Shown: positions 38,210 to 48,817, counted from the first letter of the stretch. The stretch is DNA of 64,000 nt from Pseudomonas sp. MF4836 (GCF_002018875.1 NZ_MVOL01000002.1:558001-622000), one strand, 5' to 3'. Translations and numbers: made by a program. The notes: generated by a model not told the origin, from the letters alone.

Positions 38210-39346
38210 ATGTCCCAGACGTTTTACAAGAAAGGCTTTCTGGCCCTCGCAGTGGCAGCTGCGTTGGGTGTTTCTGCGTTTGCTCAGGCCGACCTGAAGA
38301 TCGGCGTAGCGGGTCCCATGACTGGCGCCAACGCGGCATTTGGCGAGCAGTACATGAAGGGTGCACAGGCAGCGGCTGACGAAATCAACGCCAAGGGCGG
38401 TGTCAACGGCGAGAAGATCGTCCTGGTCAAGGGCGATGACGCTTGCGAGCCCAAGCAAGCGGTGGCCGTGGCCAACCGCCTGGTGGATCAGGACAAGGTC
38501 GCAGGCGTGGTCGGGCACTTCTGCTCGTCCTCGACCATTCCGGCGTCCGAGGTGTACAGCGATGCGGGCGTGATCGCCATTACCCCGGGCTCGACCAACC
38601 CGCAGGTTACCGAGCGCGGCCTGAGCGCCATGTTCCGCATGTGCGGGCGTGACGACCAGCAGGGCATCGTTGCCGGCGACTACATCGTCGATGTGCTCAA
38701 GGGCAAAAAGGTCGCGGTGCTGCACGACAAGGACACCTACGGCCAGGGCCTGGCGGATGCCACCAAGGCACAGCTGACCAAGCGCGGCGTGACCCCGGTG
38801 CTGTACGAAGGCCTGACCCGTGGCGAGAAAGACTTCAGCGCCGTCGTGACCAAGATCCGCTCCGTGGGGGCCGATGTCGTGTACTTCGGTGGTCTGCATC
38901 CGGAAGCCGGTCCACTGGTACGCCAACTGCGCGAGCAGGGCCTCAAGGACGTGAAATTCATGTCCGATGACGGCATCGTCACCGACGAACTGGTCACCAC
39001 TGCTGGCGGCCCGCAATACGTCGACGGCGTGTACATGACCTTCGGTGCCGACCCGCGCCTGCTGCCAGACAGCAAGACCGTGGTCGACGCTTTCCGCAAG
39101 GCCGGCACCGAGCCTGAAGGCTACACCCTGTACGCCTACGCGTCGGTCCAGGCCCTGGCTGCCGGCTTTGGCGGCGCCAAGTCGAACAAGGGTGAAGACG
39201 CGGCCAAATGGCTGAAAGCCAATCCGGTGAAAACCGTGATGGGCGAGAAGACCTGGGACGCCAAAGGCGACTTGAAGATCTCCGACTACGTGGTCTACCA
39301 GTGGGACAAGGACGGCAAATACCACCAGCTCGAAAAACAGAAGTGA
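38210..39346 (+). CDS. livK: Branched-chain amino acid ABC transporter binding protein
   Basis: 378 residues from ATG 38210 (MSQTFYKKGFLALAVAAALG...); an in-frame ATG 11 codons earlier would spoil the signal peptide. Cleavage after AQA is likely. Type-I periplasmic binding fold with the family segment GVNGEKIVLVKGDDACEPKQ and CSSSTIPASEVYSDAGVIAI. Homologous to the PA4913 type rather than a close match to BraC. It lies next to pipecolate/lysine genes, so the substrate may be a related amino acid. Confidence 0.9.
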   Translation: MSQTFYKKGFLALAVAAALGVSAFAQADLKIGVAGPMTGANAAFGEQYMKGAQAAADEINAKGGVNGEKIVLVKGDDACEPKQAVAVANRLVDQDKVAGVVGHFCSSSTIPASEVYSDAGVIAITPGSTNPQVTERGLSAMFRMCGRDDQQGIVAGDYIVDVLKGKKVAVLHDKDTYGQGLADATKAQLTKRGVTPVLYEGLTRGEKDFSAVVTKIRSVGADVVYFGGLHPEAGPLVRQLREQGLKDVKFMSDDGIVTDELVTTAGGPQYVDGVYMTFGADPRLLPDSKTVVDAFRKAGTEPEGYTLYAYASVQALAAGFGGAKSNKGEDAAKWLKANPVKTVMGEKTWDAKGDLKISDYVVYQWDKDGKYHQLEKQK

Positions 39347-39358
39347 CATGAGCGTCTG

Positions 39359-39442
39359 AGAACCGGTTTACGGTCCGGCGAGCAAGGTTCAGGCACTTTT
39401 AACGTCGCCTGAGCCTGGCGCAACTGACCGTATACCGGTTCT
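39359..39442 (+). repeat. Long inverted repeat between livK and livH
   Basis: 17-base arms AGAACCGGTTTACGGTC (39359-39375) and GACCGTATACCGGTTCT (39426-39442) pair with one mismatch. Inside is a second stem (GGTTCAGGC with GCCTGAGCC). A stable structure of this kind after the binding-protein gene commonly protects its mRNA and lowers permease expression. Confidence 0.7.
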
Positions 39443-39596
39443 GAGCCGTCCGGCACCGCCCCCCGGTGTCGGCCGGTTGCCCGTGCAGTACTTGTCTTTT
39501 CTCGTAGAGCTGCACAATGGCCGTGTTGCGCCGGTGGCTGAACACCAGTCCGTCGTCTCCGCTGTGTGCAGTCTCTCAAATGCGTGAGATTGCGTT

Positions 39597-40511
39597 ATGG
39601 ATGGTATTTTCCTGCAGCAACTGATCAATGGACTGACCCTCGGGTCTGTCTATGGTCTGATCGCCATAGGCTACACAATGGTCTACGGCATCATTGGCAT
39701 GATCAACTTCGCCCATGGCGAGGTTTACATGATTTCCGCTTACCTCGCGGCAATCAGTCTGGCTCTGCTGGCCTACTTTGGCATCGAATCCTTCCCGCTA
39801 CTCATTCTCGGCACCCTGGTCTTTACCGTCGTCGTGACGGGGGTCTACGGCTGGGTCATCGAGCGCGTCGCCTACAAACCCCTGCGCAACTCCACCCGCC
39901 TGGCGCCGCTGATCAGCGCCATCGGTATCTCGCTGATCCTGCAGAACTATGCGCAGATCAGCCAGGGCGCCAAGCAACAGGGTGTGCCAACGCTGTTGGC
40001 CGGTGCCTGGAAGGTCGATATCGGCAGCGGTTTCGTCCAGCTCACCTACACCAAGATCTTCATCCTGGTTGCGGCATTCGCCGGCATGGCATTGCTGACC
40101 TACATCATCAAGTACACCAAGCTTGGCCGCATGTGCCGTGCTACCCAGCAAGACCGCAAGATGGCCTCGATCCTCGGGATCAACACCGACCGCGTGATCT
40201 CCTATGTGTTCGTCATCGGCGCCGCCATGGCTGCGCTGGCGGGCGTGCTGATCACCATGAACTACGGCACGTTCGACTTCTATGCCGGCTTTGTCATCGG
40301 GATCAAGGCGTTTACCGCCGCGGTTCTCGGCGGCATTGGCTCGCTACCGGGCGCGATGCTGGGCGGGATCATCCTCGGGATCTCCGAGTCGCTGTTCTCC
40401 GGGTTGATCAACTCCGACTACAAAGATGTGTTCAGTTTCTCGCTGCTGGTGCTGATTCTGATCTTCCGTCCCCAAGGCCTGCTGGGTCGCCCACTCGTGG
40501 CGAAGGTATAA
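39597..40511 (+). CDS. livH: Branched-chain amino acid ABC transporter permease LivH
   Basis: 304 residues, inner membrane, about eight hydrophobic segments. LivH features: GLIAIGYTMVYGIIGMINFAHGE near the N-terminus and FVIGIKAFTAAVLGGIGSLPGAMLGG near the C-terminus. Forms the channel with LivM. livM starts 2 bases after its stop. Confidence 0.94.
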   Translation: MDGIFLQQLINGLTLGSVYGLIAIGYTMVYGIIGMINFAHGEVYMISAYLAAISLALLAYFGIESFPLLILGTLVFTVVVTGVYGWVIERVAYKPLRNSTRLAPLISAIGISLILQNYAQISQGAKQQGVPTLLAGAWKVDIGSGFVQLTYTKIFILVAAFAGMALLTYIIKYTKLGRMCRATQQDRKMASILGINTDRVISYVFVIGAAMAALAGVLITMNYGTFDFYAGFVIGIKAFTAAVLGGIGSLPGAMLGGIILGISESLFSGLINSDYKDVFSFSLLVLILIFRPQGLLGRPLVAKV

Positions 40512-40513
40512 GT

Positions 40514-41809
40514 ATGTCTGCTGCCAATAAACCGATTGATATCAAAAAGAGCGTTATCGACGCCGTGCTGGCCGGGCTGATCTCGCTGATCGTGTTCGGG
40601 CCGATTGTCGGCGTGGTCCTGGATGGCTACAGCTTCAACCTGCAGCCGGCGCGCGTCGGCTGGCTGGTGGCGATCGTGATGATCGGCCGCCTGGCCATGA
40701 GCCTGTTCCTGCAGACCCCCAAGGGCCTGAAGATTCTCCAGGGCTTCGAGAGCACCGGCTCCGGCGTGCATGTGCGCCCGCCGGACTACAAGTCGCGGCT
40801 GCGCTGGATCATTCCGGTGCTGATCGTGATTGCCATCGTGTTCCCGATCTTCGCCAACAAGTACCTGCTGACCGTGGTGATCCTCGGCCTGATCTATGTG
40901 TTGCTGGGCCTGGGCCTGAACATCGTGGTCGGCCTGGCCGGCCTGCTCGACCTGGGTTACGTGGCCTTCTATGCCATCGGCGCCTACGGCCTGGCATTGG
41001 GTTACCAGTACCTGGGCCTGGGTTTCTGGTCGGTGTTGCCGCTGGCGGCGATTGCGGCGGCGCTGGCCGGCTGCATACTCGGCTTCCCGGTCTTGCGAAT
41101 GCACGGTGACTACCTGGCCATCGTGACCCTGGGTTTTGGCGAGATCATCCGCCTGGTGCTCAACAACTGGCTGTCCTTCACCGGCGGTCCCAATGGCATG
41201 CCGGTGCCGTCGCCGACCTTCTTCGGCCTGGAGTTCGGCCGCAAGGCCAAGGATGGCGGTGTGCCGTTCCATGAGTTTTTCGGCATGGACTACAACCCCA
41301 ATCTGAAATTCCTGTTTATCTACATCGTGCTGTTCCTGGTGGTGCTGCTGGTGCTCTACGTCAAGCATCGCCTGACCCGCATGCCGGTCGGCCGGGCCTG
41401 GGAAGCCTTGCGCGAAGACGAAATCGCTTGCCGGGCCATGGGCCTGAACCACGTGCTGGTCAAGCTCTCGGCGTTCACCATCGGCGCCTCGACCGCGGGT
41501 CTGGCCGGGGTGTTCTTCGCCAGCTACCAGGGCTTCGTCAACCCGTCGTCCTTCACCTTTTTCGAGTCGGCGCTGATCCTGGCCATCGTGGTGCTGGGCG
41601 GCATGGGGTCGACGGTGGGCGTGGTGATTGCCGCGTTCGTGCTCACCGTGGCCCCCGAACTGCTGCGCAGCTTCTCCGAGTACCGGGTGCTGCTGTTCGG
41701 GGTGTTGATGGTGTTGATGATGATCTGGCGACCCCGTGGCCTGATTCGCATCAGCCGTACCGGTGTGACCCCGCGTAAAGGTGTCCTGACCCAGAGGAGC
41801 GCATCATGA
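40514..41809 (+). CDS. livM: Branched-chain amino acid ABC transporter permease LivM
   Basis: 431 residues starting MSAANKPIDIKKSVIDAVLA; the frame is open far upstream through livH but the true start is at 40514. Many hydrophobic segments with the LivM signature around GLGLNIVVGLAGLLDLGYVAFYAIGAY and GFGEIIRLVLNNW, plus a cytoplasmic N-terminal extension of about 100 residues as in P. aeruginosa. Overlaps livG by 4 bases. Confidence 0.93.
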   Translation: MSAANKPIDIKKSVIDAVLAGLISLIVFGPIVGVVLDGYSFNLQPARVGWLVAIVMIGRLAMSLFLQTPKGLKILQGFESTGSGVHVRPPDYKSRLRWIIPVLIVIAIVFPIFANKYLLTVVILGLIYVLLGLGLNIVVGLAGLLDLGYVAFYAIGAYGLALGYQYLGLGFWSVLPLAAIAAALAGCILGFPVLRMHGDYLAIVTLGFGEIIRLVLNNWLSFTGGPNGMPVPSPTFFGLEFGRKAKDGGVPFHEFFGMDYNPNLKFLFIYIVLFLVVLLVLYVKHRLTRMPVGRAWEALREDEIACRAMGLNHVLVKLSAFTIGASTAGLAGVFFASYQGFVNPSSFTFFESALILAIVVLGGMGSTVGVVIAAFVLTVAPELLRSFSEYRVLLFGVLMVLMMIWRPRGLIRISRTGVTPRKGVLTQRSAS

Positions 41810-42681
41810 GCGATGAAGTGATTCTCTCGGTAGAGAACCTGATGATGCACTTCGGCGGGATCAAGGCCCTGAGCGACGTCAGCCTCAAGGTGCGCCGCAA
41901 CTCGATCTTCGCCCTGATCGGCCCCAACGGTGCAGGCAAGACCACGGTGTTCAACTGCCTGACCGGGTTCTACAAGGCCTCCGGCGGGCGTATCGAACTC
42001 AATACCCGGGGCCAGAGCACCAACGTCATCAAACTGCTCGGCGAGCCTTTTCGCGCCACTGACTTCGTGTCGCCCAAAAGCTTTGCCAGCCGCCTGTATT
42101 ACAAGATGTTCGGCGGCACCCACCTGGTGAACCGGGCGGGCCTGGCGCGGACCTTCCAGAACATTCGCCTGTTCAAGGAAATGTCGGTGCTGGAGAACCT
42201 GCTGGTGGCCCAGCACATGTGGGTCAACCGCAATATGCTGGCCGGTATTCTCAACACCAAGGGCTACCAGAAGGCCGAGAGCGACGCGCTGGACCACGCT
42301 TTCTACTGGCTGGAAGTGGTGGACCTGGTGGACTGCGCCAACCGCCTGGCTGGTGAATTGTCCTACGGCCAGCAGCGGCGCCTGGAAATCGCCCGGGCCA
42401 TGTGCACCCGTCCGCAGATCATCTGCCTCGACGAACCGGCCGCCGGCCTCAACCCTCAGGAAACCGAAGCGCTGAGCGCGATGATCCGTCTGCTGCGTGA
42501 CGAGCACGATCTGACCGTGGTGCTGATTGAACACGACATGGGCATGGTGATGAGTATTTCCGACCACATTGTGGTGCTCGACCACGGCAACGTGATCGCC
42601 GAAGGCGGGCCGGAGGCGATCCGCAACGATCCGAAAGTGATTGCCGCCTACCTGGGTGCCGACGAAGAGGAGCTGGTATGA
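41806..42681 (+). CDS. livG: Branched-chain amino acid ABC transporter ATPase LivG
   Basis: 291-residue nucleotide-binding subunit. Walker A GPNGAGKTTVFN at about residues 44-55, ABC signature LSYGQQRRLEIARAM, Walker B IICLDEPAAGL and the His-loop IEHDMGMV. An insertion (about residues 65-110) between Walker A and the signature is usual for LivG. Overlaps livF by 4 bases. Confidence 0.95.
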   Translation: MSDEVILSVENLMMHFGGIKALSDVSLKVRRNSIFALIGPNGAGKTTVFNCLTGFYKASGGRIELNTRGQSTNVIKLLGEPFRATDFVSPKSFASRLYYKMFGGTHLVNRAGLARTFQNIRLFKEMSVLENLLVAQHMWVNRNMLAGILNTKGYQKAESDALDHAFYWLEVVDLVDCANRLAGELSYGQQRRLEIARAMCTRPQIICLDEPAAGLNPQETEALSAMIRLLRDEHDLTVVLIEHDMGMVMSISDHIVVLDHGNVIAEGGPEAIRNDPKVIAAYLGADEEELV

Positions 42682-43394
42682 CTCAACCTATCCTCGAACT
42701 CAAGGACTTGGACGTTTACTACGGCCCGATCCAGGCCCTGAAGAAGGTCTCGCTGCACATCAATGAAGGCGAGACCGTGAGCCTGATCGGCTCCAACGGT
42801 GCCGGCAAGTCGACGTTGCTGATGTCGATTTTCGGCCAGCCCCGGGCCGAGTCCGGGCAGATCCTCTACCGTGGCGTGGACATCACCCACAAGTCGTCGC
42901 ACTACATCGCCTCCAACGGCATCGCCCAGTCGCCGGAAGGGCGACGGGTGTTCCCGGATATGACGGTGGAGGAAAACCTGCTGATGGGCACCATCCCCAT
43001 CGGCGACAAGCACGCCACCGAAGACATGCAGCGCATGTTCGACCTGTTCCCCCGGCTCAAGGAGCGGCGTACTCAGCGGGCCATGACCATGTCGGGCGGT
43101 GAACAGCAGATGCTGGCCATTGCCCGGGCGCTGATGAGCCGGCCCAAGCTGCTGTTGCTGGATGAGCCGAGTCTGGGCCTGGCGCCGATTGTGGTGAAAC
43201 AGATCTTCTCCACCCTGCGTGAGCTGGCGGGCAGCGGCATGACCATTTTCCTGGTGGAGCAGAACGCCAACCATGCGCTGAAGTTGTCGGACCGGGCCTA
43301 TGTGATGGTCAACGGCGAGATTCGCCTGAGCGGCACCGGGCAGGAACTGCTGGTCAATGAGGAGGTGCGCAACGCGTATCTGGGCGGCCACTGA
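42678..43394 (+). CDS. livF: Branched-chain amino acid ABC transporter ATPase LivF
   Basis: 238 residues. Walker A GSNGAGKSTLLMS, signature MSGGEQQMLAIARAL, Walker B LLLLDEPSLGLAP. Second ATPase of the transporter and last gene of the liv operon, followed by a terminator at 43419-43453. Confidence 0.95.
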   Translation: MTQPILELKDLDVYYGPIQALKKVSLHINEGETVSLIGSNGAGKSTLLMSIFGQPRAESGQILYRGVDITHKSSHYIASNGIAQSPEGRRVFPDMTVEENLLMGTIPIGDKHATEDMQRMFDLFPRLKERRTQRAMTMSGGEQQMLAIARALMSRPKLLLLDEPSLGLAPIVVKQIFSTLRELAGSGMTIFLVEQNANHALKLSDRAYVMVNGEIRLSGTGQELLVNEEVRNAYLGGH

Positions 43395-43404
43395 CGCCCC
43401 GCAC

Positions 43405-44010
43405 TGTGGATAAAACCCGCCCCGATGTGCCTTGGCCATCGGGGCCTTTTTTTGTCCACAGGCGCCTGAAAAAGCTGAAACGGAGGGCGTTTTATCGGAT
43501 GTCCGCAGCGGGCACTGGAAATTGTGGAAAACATTATTCGCAAGCTATCAAAGCGCGGCATAAAGCCGCTGCAATTAGTTGTTTTGTCACGGTTTTGACT
43601 TGTCCCCGTTTGCTGTGGAACTGGCTGTGGGTAACGTGGGAGTAGCTGGCTGGAGGCCTTGATTGGCGTGGCCTGCAAGCGGGTGGTTGTTTTTTGATCA
43701 GGGGTTTTTGGTGAAGCGGGCGGCGCGATTGTCAACCCCTTTATTGTCGCAGCCAGACGCTCTTGAAGGTGTCCCTCAGCCTGTGGATAAGTCTGTGACT
43801 AAACTCTGGAAAGACTCGGCTAAGCGCCGTAGTTACTGGCTTCAAGCCATCTCCTTAAACCGCTGTTTCGTGGTCAAACCCCTAGGGGCTGCATGATGGC
43901 CATGGGCGGGTCAAGCAAAAAACTTGCAAAGCCGGGCTGCAAGCCCTGTGGACAGCGGCTTCCAGACTTTTGCACTTGCCCCCAAAGACTGTGGACCGGC
44001 CTGTGGATAA
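43405..44010. other. Gene-free region with a DnaA-box cluster
   Basis: The stretch 43395-44324 has no convincing gene. It contains three perfect DnaA boxes in the same orientation, TGTGGATAA at 43405-43413, 43782-43790 and 44002-44010. Single-mismatch copies occur at 43452-43460 (TTGTCCACA), 43523-43531 (TGTGGAAAA) and 43626-43634 (TGTGGGTAA). An AT-richer patch lies at about 43520-43610. It may titrate DnaA or be an origin-like relic. It is not the normal oriC, which in pseudomonads lies by dnaA and rpmH. Confidence 0.55.
43419..43453 (+). terminator. Terminator of the liv operon
   Basis: GCCCCGATG pairs with CATCGGGGC around a 9-base loop, followed by C and seven T. Located 25 bases after the livF stop. 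Confidence 0.93.
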
Positions 44011-44103
44011 GATGCGCGCAGATGGCTGCAGGCCATGTAAATCAACGCCTTGCGCCTGCTGATCGTTTTTCGTACAGCGATCCATCATTTATCACGCAAA
44101 TCC

Positions 44104-45092
<989 letters not shown>

Positions 45093-45135
45093 GGCATGTA
45101 CGTGGTGGGCGCGCAGCCTGGCGGCACAGACTCCC

Positions 45136-45230
45136 TGTAGTCGCTGCCGCAGGCTCGGGCCGCGTTCGGACACTGGCCATCGACAACCACCCACCCATTG
45201 GCCTCCCCCCAAGACGCTCGCCAGCTACAG
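45136..45230. repeat. REP element with a degenerate partner
   Basis: TGTAGTCGCTGCCGCAGGCT from 45136, with a decayed inverse GCCAGCTACAG ending at 45230. Same family as the elements at 36337 and 44104. It fills most of the 269-base gap before the next gene. Confidence 0.65.
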
Positions 45231-45361
45231 TTGTTGTGCCTGGAAACACATAAGCTGATTCGTTTCAGCTTGAGGTCAGCCCAGCCCAGGTAGAATCCCC
45301 GCCAGACACTTCGCTACCGTCTCCTTCGAGGCGGTGGGTTTGAGGTTCGATAGGAGGCGTT

Positions 45362-46267
45362 GTGAGTAACCGAGGTGAGCAGGTTCTGCTCAAGCAATCG
45401 ACCGTACTGATGTTCGCCGTGGCGATCGCCGGTATCGTCACGGGTTTTGTTTCTGGTGCCCAGTCCATCCTGTTCGATGGCTTTTTTTCCCTGATCGCGA
45501 CCTTTATCAAAGTCCTGATGCTGATCACCGCCAAGCTGATCGCCAAGGAAAGCAACCAGCGTTTCCAGTTCGGCTTCTGGCACCTGGAACCCATGGTGCT
45601 GTTGATCGAAGGCAGCTTCCTGCTGTTAATCGCGATCTACGCCTTTCTCAACGGTGTGTTCGGCATCATCAATGGCGGGCGTGAGATCGAGTTGGGGCTG
45701 GTGATCATCTACGCCGCGGTATTCACCGTGGTCGAGTTCGCTTATTTCTTCTACATCCGCCATCGCAACCGCACGCTCAAGTCCACCCTGATCCAGTTCG
45801 ACAACATCAGTTGGCTGGTGGACGCCATGCTGTCCGTCGGCCTGTTGGTGAGCTTTCTTGCCGCCTTGCTGCTCAAGAGCCAGGGCTACCACGACTGGGC
45901 GATGTACGTTGACCCGCTGATCCTGATTCTGTTGGCGCTGAGCATGCTGCCCGCGGCGTTCAAGATCCTGCGGCCGGCGCTGCGGGACGTGCTGGGCATT
46001 GCCCCGGATCAGTTGGACGACAAGGTGCGTAACGTGATGGAAGCGGCCAAGGCCGAGCACGGTTTCGCCGACTATGTGTCTTACGTGCAGAAACACGGCC
46101 GGGCGCGCTTTATCGAGATCCATATCGTGCTGCCGGACGGCTATCCGCTGCACAGCGTGGCGACCCTGGATCAGTTGCGCGAAGAGATCTCCAGCCAACT
46201 CGGCCAGGCGGACACGGCGCGTTGGCTGACCATCAGCTTCACCGGGGATCGCAAGTGGATTGCCTGA
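45362..46267 (+). CDS. Cation diffusion facilitator-like transporter
   Basis: 301 residues, GTG start with AGGAGG. Six hydrophobic segments and a soluble C-terminal domain, the CDF layout. The usual metal site in TM2 and TM5 (Asp-x3-Asp and His-x3-Asp) is altered: TM2 has Asp39 and Ser43 (LFDGFFSL), TM5 has Ser150 and Asp154 (ISWLVD). The substrate may therefore not be zinc, and ion transport itself is unproven. Confidence 0.8.
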   Translation: MSNRGEQVLLKQSTVLMFAVAIAGIVTGFVSGAQSILFDGFFSLIATFIKVLMLITAKLIAKESNQRFQFGFWHLEPMVLLIEGSFLLLIAIYAFLNGVFGIINGGREIELGLVIIYAAVFTVVEFAYFFYIRHRNRTLKSTLIQFDNISWLVDAMLSVGLLVSFLAALLLKSQGYHDWAMYVDPLILILLALSMLPAAFKILRPALRDVLGIAPDQLDDKVRNVMEAAKAEHGFADYVSYVQKHGRARFIEIHIVLPDGYPLHSVATLDQLREEISSQLGQADTARWLTISFTGDRKWIA

Positions 46268-46314
46268 CCTGAAACTTGGGGCCGGCCGGAGTCTGTACGA
46301 CCCCGGCGGCCCAG

Positions 46315-47448
46315 TCAGGTGAAGTATTCAGTCAGGCCGCGATAGCAGGTGGCCAGGTGATAAGGCGTGGTCGACGGCATGTCTTGCCGGCTGACCTTGC
46401 CGGCTGCGTCCAGGCATTCGTTCCAGCCGGCGGGGTGCAGGAAGTGTTGCTGCAACGCCAGCAATTGGCGACGCAGCGATGTCTGGCTGTGAGGGCGCAA
46501 GGTCAGCGCGCGCAGGTATTCGGCCTGGGCCCAGATGCGCTGGGTGGCATCCCTTGGCTGTGCTGTGGCTTGCAGGTCGAGCATGGCCGCCACTGCGCCG
46601 GTCTCCGGGTCGACTCCGCAGTCTTCGGTGAAGGCAAAAGCCCGATCCAGTGAGCCGTGCAGCGCCGTGCCTCGCAGCAGGGGCGAAGATTCCAGGAGGA
46701 AAAACCACTCGAACTGATGCCCCGGCTCAAACCAGTTATCCACAGCCCCCAGCGGCTTCTCCAGCATCACCCCGGTCTGCGGGTCGATGAAGCGCCGCTG
46801 CATGGCCTCGCATAACGCGCTGAGAGCGCCTTGCGCGCGACTGTCTTCGCGCACCGCCAGGGTTGCCAGGAAGGCTTCGGCCAGGTGCATCAGCGGATTC
46901 TGCAGCGGCCCGGAGCCCAGGGACGACCAGTCCTGATCAAGGCTGGCCTGGTACAGGCCGTCGCCGCTGGCGAAACGTTCGGCCACCACGCTCAGCGCCG
47001 CATTGAGTACCGATTCCACCAGGGGCTCGCGCGCCTTGGCCCAGTAATGAGCGCAGGCGAAAATGATGAACGCGTGGGTGTAGAGGTCCTTGCGCTTGTC
47101 CAGCGGCGCGCCCTGGGCGTCGATGCTGTAGAACCAGCCGCCGTGCTCGGCATCGTGAAAGTGCTGCTGCAGGGAGCGGAACAGTGCGGCGGCGCGTTGT
47201 TCAGCCGCGGGCACCTGGCCGATCAGGCTGGAGAACAGATACAGCTGCCGGGCGCAGGCCATGGCGCGATAGCGCTGCACCGGCAATGGCTCATGCCTGG
47301 CGTCCAGGGCTTCGAAAGGCAGCGCCAGCGCCGGGTTCCAGCCAGGGCCTTGCCACAGAGGCACGATGACCCCCTGGAAGTGCTGCTGCACGGCCGCGAA
47401 CAGAGCGGTCAATTCAGGCTGGGAGGCGGAGCTGGAAACATCGGGCAT
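46315..47448 (-). CDS. AGE-family sugar epimerase/isomerase
   Basis: 377 residues of alpha/alpha-barrel repeats. Typical segments include MACARQLYLFSSLIG, KDLYTHAFIIFACAHYW, and EPGHQFEWFFLL with the conserved His. Related to N-acylglucosamine 2-epimerase, YihS and mannose isomerase; the His-rich active-site positions are present but substrate cannot be told from sequence. Stands alone and faces the CDF-like gene. Confidence 0.85.
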   Translation of the reverse strand: MPDVSSSASQPELTALFAAVQQHFQGVIVPLWQGPGWNPALALPFEALDARHEPLPVQRYRAMACARQLYLFSSLIGQVPAAEQRAAALFRSLQQHFHDAEHGGWFYSIDAQGAPLDKRKDLYTHAFIIFACAHYWAKAREPLVESVLNAALSVVAERFASGDGLYQASLDQDWSSLGSGPLQNPLMHLAEAFLATLAVREDSRAQGALSALCEAMQRRFIDPQTGVMLEKPLGAVDNWFEPGHQFEWFFLLESSPLLRGTALHGSLDRAFAFTEDCGVDPETGAVAAMLDLQATAQPRDATQRIWAQAEYLRALTLRPHSQTSLRRQLLALQQHFLHPAGWNECLDAAGKVSRQDMPSTTPYHLATCYRGLTEYFT

Positions 47449-47555
47449 TGGCTGGCGTCGTCACGGCAGGGTTGAGTGCGCGACATGGTAGCAGGGCGAA
47501 CGGGGCGGGCGCTCGCGAAAGCGCCGGCCCGTCTGTTCGGTCGTCGCTATTGGTC

Positions 47556-48128
47556 TCAGCCGGCCAGCAACCACACACCGGTGGCCGCCGATGCCGCACC
47601 GGCGACCCGTACCAGCGGCGCCGCAGCCTGGGGCAGGACCCGTACCACGGCGTAACCCGCGGCGTGCAGGGCGGCGGTCGCGGCCACGAAGCCTGCGGCA
47701 TAGGCCCAGGGGCTGGACATGTCCGGCAGTTCCAGGCCGTGGGCTACACCGTGGAACAAGGCAAACAGCGCGGTGGCGGCCAGGGCCAGGCTCAGCGGTG
47801 GGCGTACCGCCAGGGCCACGGCCAGGCCCAGGGCCAGCACCGATGCGGCGATCCCGCTTTCCAGGGCCGGCAGGTTCAGGCCTTCAAAACCCAGCAGGCC
47901 GCCGATCAGCATGGTGCCGACGAAGGTGCAGGGCAGGGCCCAGCGAGCGGCGCCTTGTTGCTGGGCCGCCCATAAACCGACCGCCAGCATCGCCAGCAAG
48001 TGGTCGAGGCCGCCGATGGGGTGGCTGATGCCGGCCATCATACCGTTGTCGCCATGCCCCGGGTGGGCGAAGGCCAGGGCCGGGGTCAGCAGCAGGGCCA
48101 GGGCCCCGAAAATACGCTTGAGTGTCAT
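47556..48128 (-). CDS. ureJ: HupE/UreJ family metal permease
   Basis: 190 residues with a signal-like first segment (LALLLTPALAFA) followed at once by the His motif HPGHGDNG, then about six membrane segments; His in the SHPIGGLDHLLAMLAVG region also fits the family. Proposed nickel or cobalt permease. It is the last gene of the ureEFG operon, 37 bases after ureG, which supports nickel supply to urease. Confidence 0.88.
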   Translation of the reverse strand: MTLKRIFGALALLLTPALAFAHPGHGDNGMMAGISHPIGGLDHLLAMLAVGLWAAQQQGAARWALPCTFVGTMLIGGLLGFEGLNLPALESGIAASVLALGLAVALAVRPPLSLALAATALFALFHGVAHGLELPDMSSPWAYAAGFVAATAALHAAGYAVVRVLPQAAAPLVRVAGAASAATGVWLLAG

Positions 48129-48165
48129 AGGGTGGCTTCCTTGTTGAGTCGTTTATCAAGGGGAA

Positions 48166-48780
48166 TCAGGCGGCGCCAAGCAGGCCCTGGCGTTCGATGA
48201 ATTCGATGATCTGGTCCAGGCCGAGGCCGGTTTTCTGGTTGCTGAAGACGAACGGCTTGCCCGCGCGCATGCGCTGGGTGTCGCTGTTCATCAGTTCCAG
48301 GGAGGCGCCCACCAGCGGCGCGAGGTCGACCTTGTTGATCACCAGCAGATCGGACTTGCAGATCCCCGGGCCGCCCTTGCGCGGCAGCTTGTCGCCCGCG
48401 GAAACGTCGATCACGTAGATGGTCAGGTCCGACAGCTCCGGGCTGAAGGTCGCCGACAGGTTGTCGCCGCCGGATTCCACCAGAATCAGGTCCAGCCCGG
48501 GGAAACGCCGGTTCAGTTGATCCACCGCTTCGAGGTTGATCGACGCATCTTCGCGAATGGCGGTGTGCGGACAGCCGCCGGTTTCCACGCCGATGATCCG
48601 CTCCGGCGCCAGGGCCTGGTTGCGCACCAGGAAGTCGGCGTCTTCGCGGGTGTAGATATCGTTGGTGACCACCGCCAGGTTGTAGCGCTCGCGCAGGGCC
48701 AGGCACAGGGCGAGGGTCAGGGCGGTCTTGCCGGAGCCGACCGGGCCGCCGATGCCGACGCGCAGGGGTTGTGAGTTCAT
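48166..48780 (-). CDS. ureG: Urease accessory GTPase UreG
   Basis: 204 residues, standard length, starting [20 protein letters not shown] with the P-loop at about residues 11-19. Other marks are the CPH metal site ([10 protein letters not shown]) and VINKVDLAP for guanine specificity. Hydrolyses GTP to load Ni into urease. An upstream in-frame start at 48957 is rejected because it would overlap ureF. Confidence 0.97.
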   Translation of the reverse strand: MNSQPLRVGIGGPVGSGKTALTLALCLALRERYNLAVVTNDIYTREDADFLVRNQALAPERIIGVETGGCPHTAIREDASINLEAVDQLNRRFPGLDLILVESGGDNLSATFSPELSDLTIYVIDVSAGDKLPRKGGPGICKSDLLVINKVDLAPLVGASLELMNSDTQRMRAGKPFVFSNQKTGLGLDQIIEFIERQGLLGAA

Positions 48781-48817
48781 GTGCTTCTCCACAATAAAAG
48801 GCGCCATGTCAGAGGCC

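Noticed and set aside
39566-40513. Long upstream extension of the livM frame through livH
   Set aside because: livH occupies another frame with full family motifs, and livM has a proper start at 40514.
46736-46744. Isolated perfect DnaA boxes at 46736-46744 and 55979-55987
   Set aside because: Each lies inside a clear coding gene and stands alone, unlike the cluster at 43405-44010.
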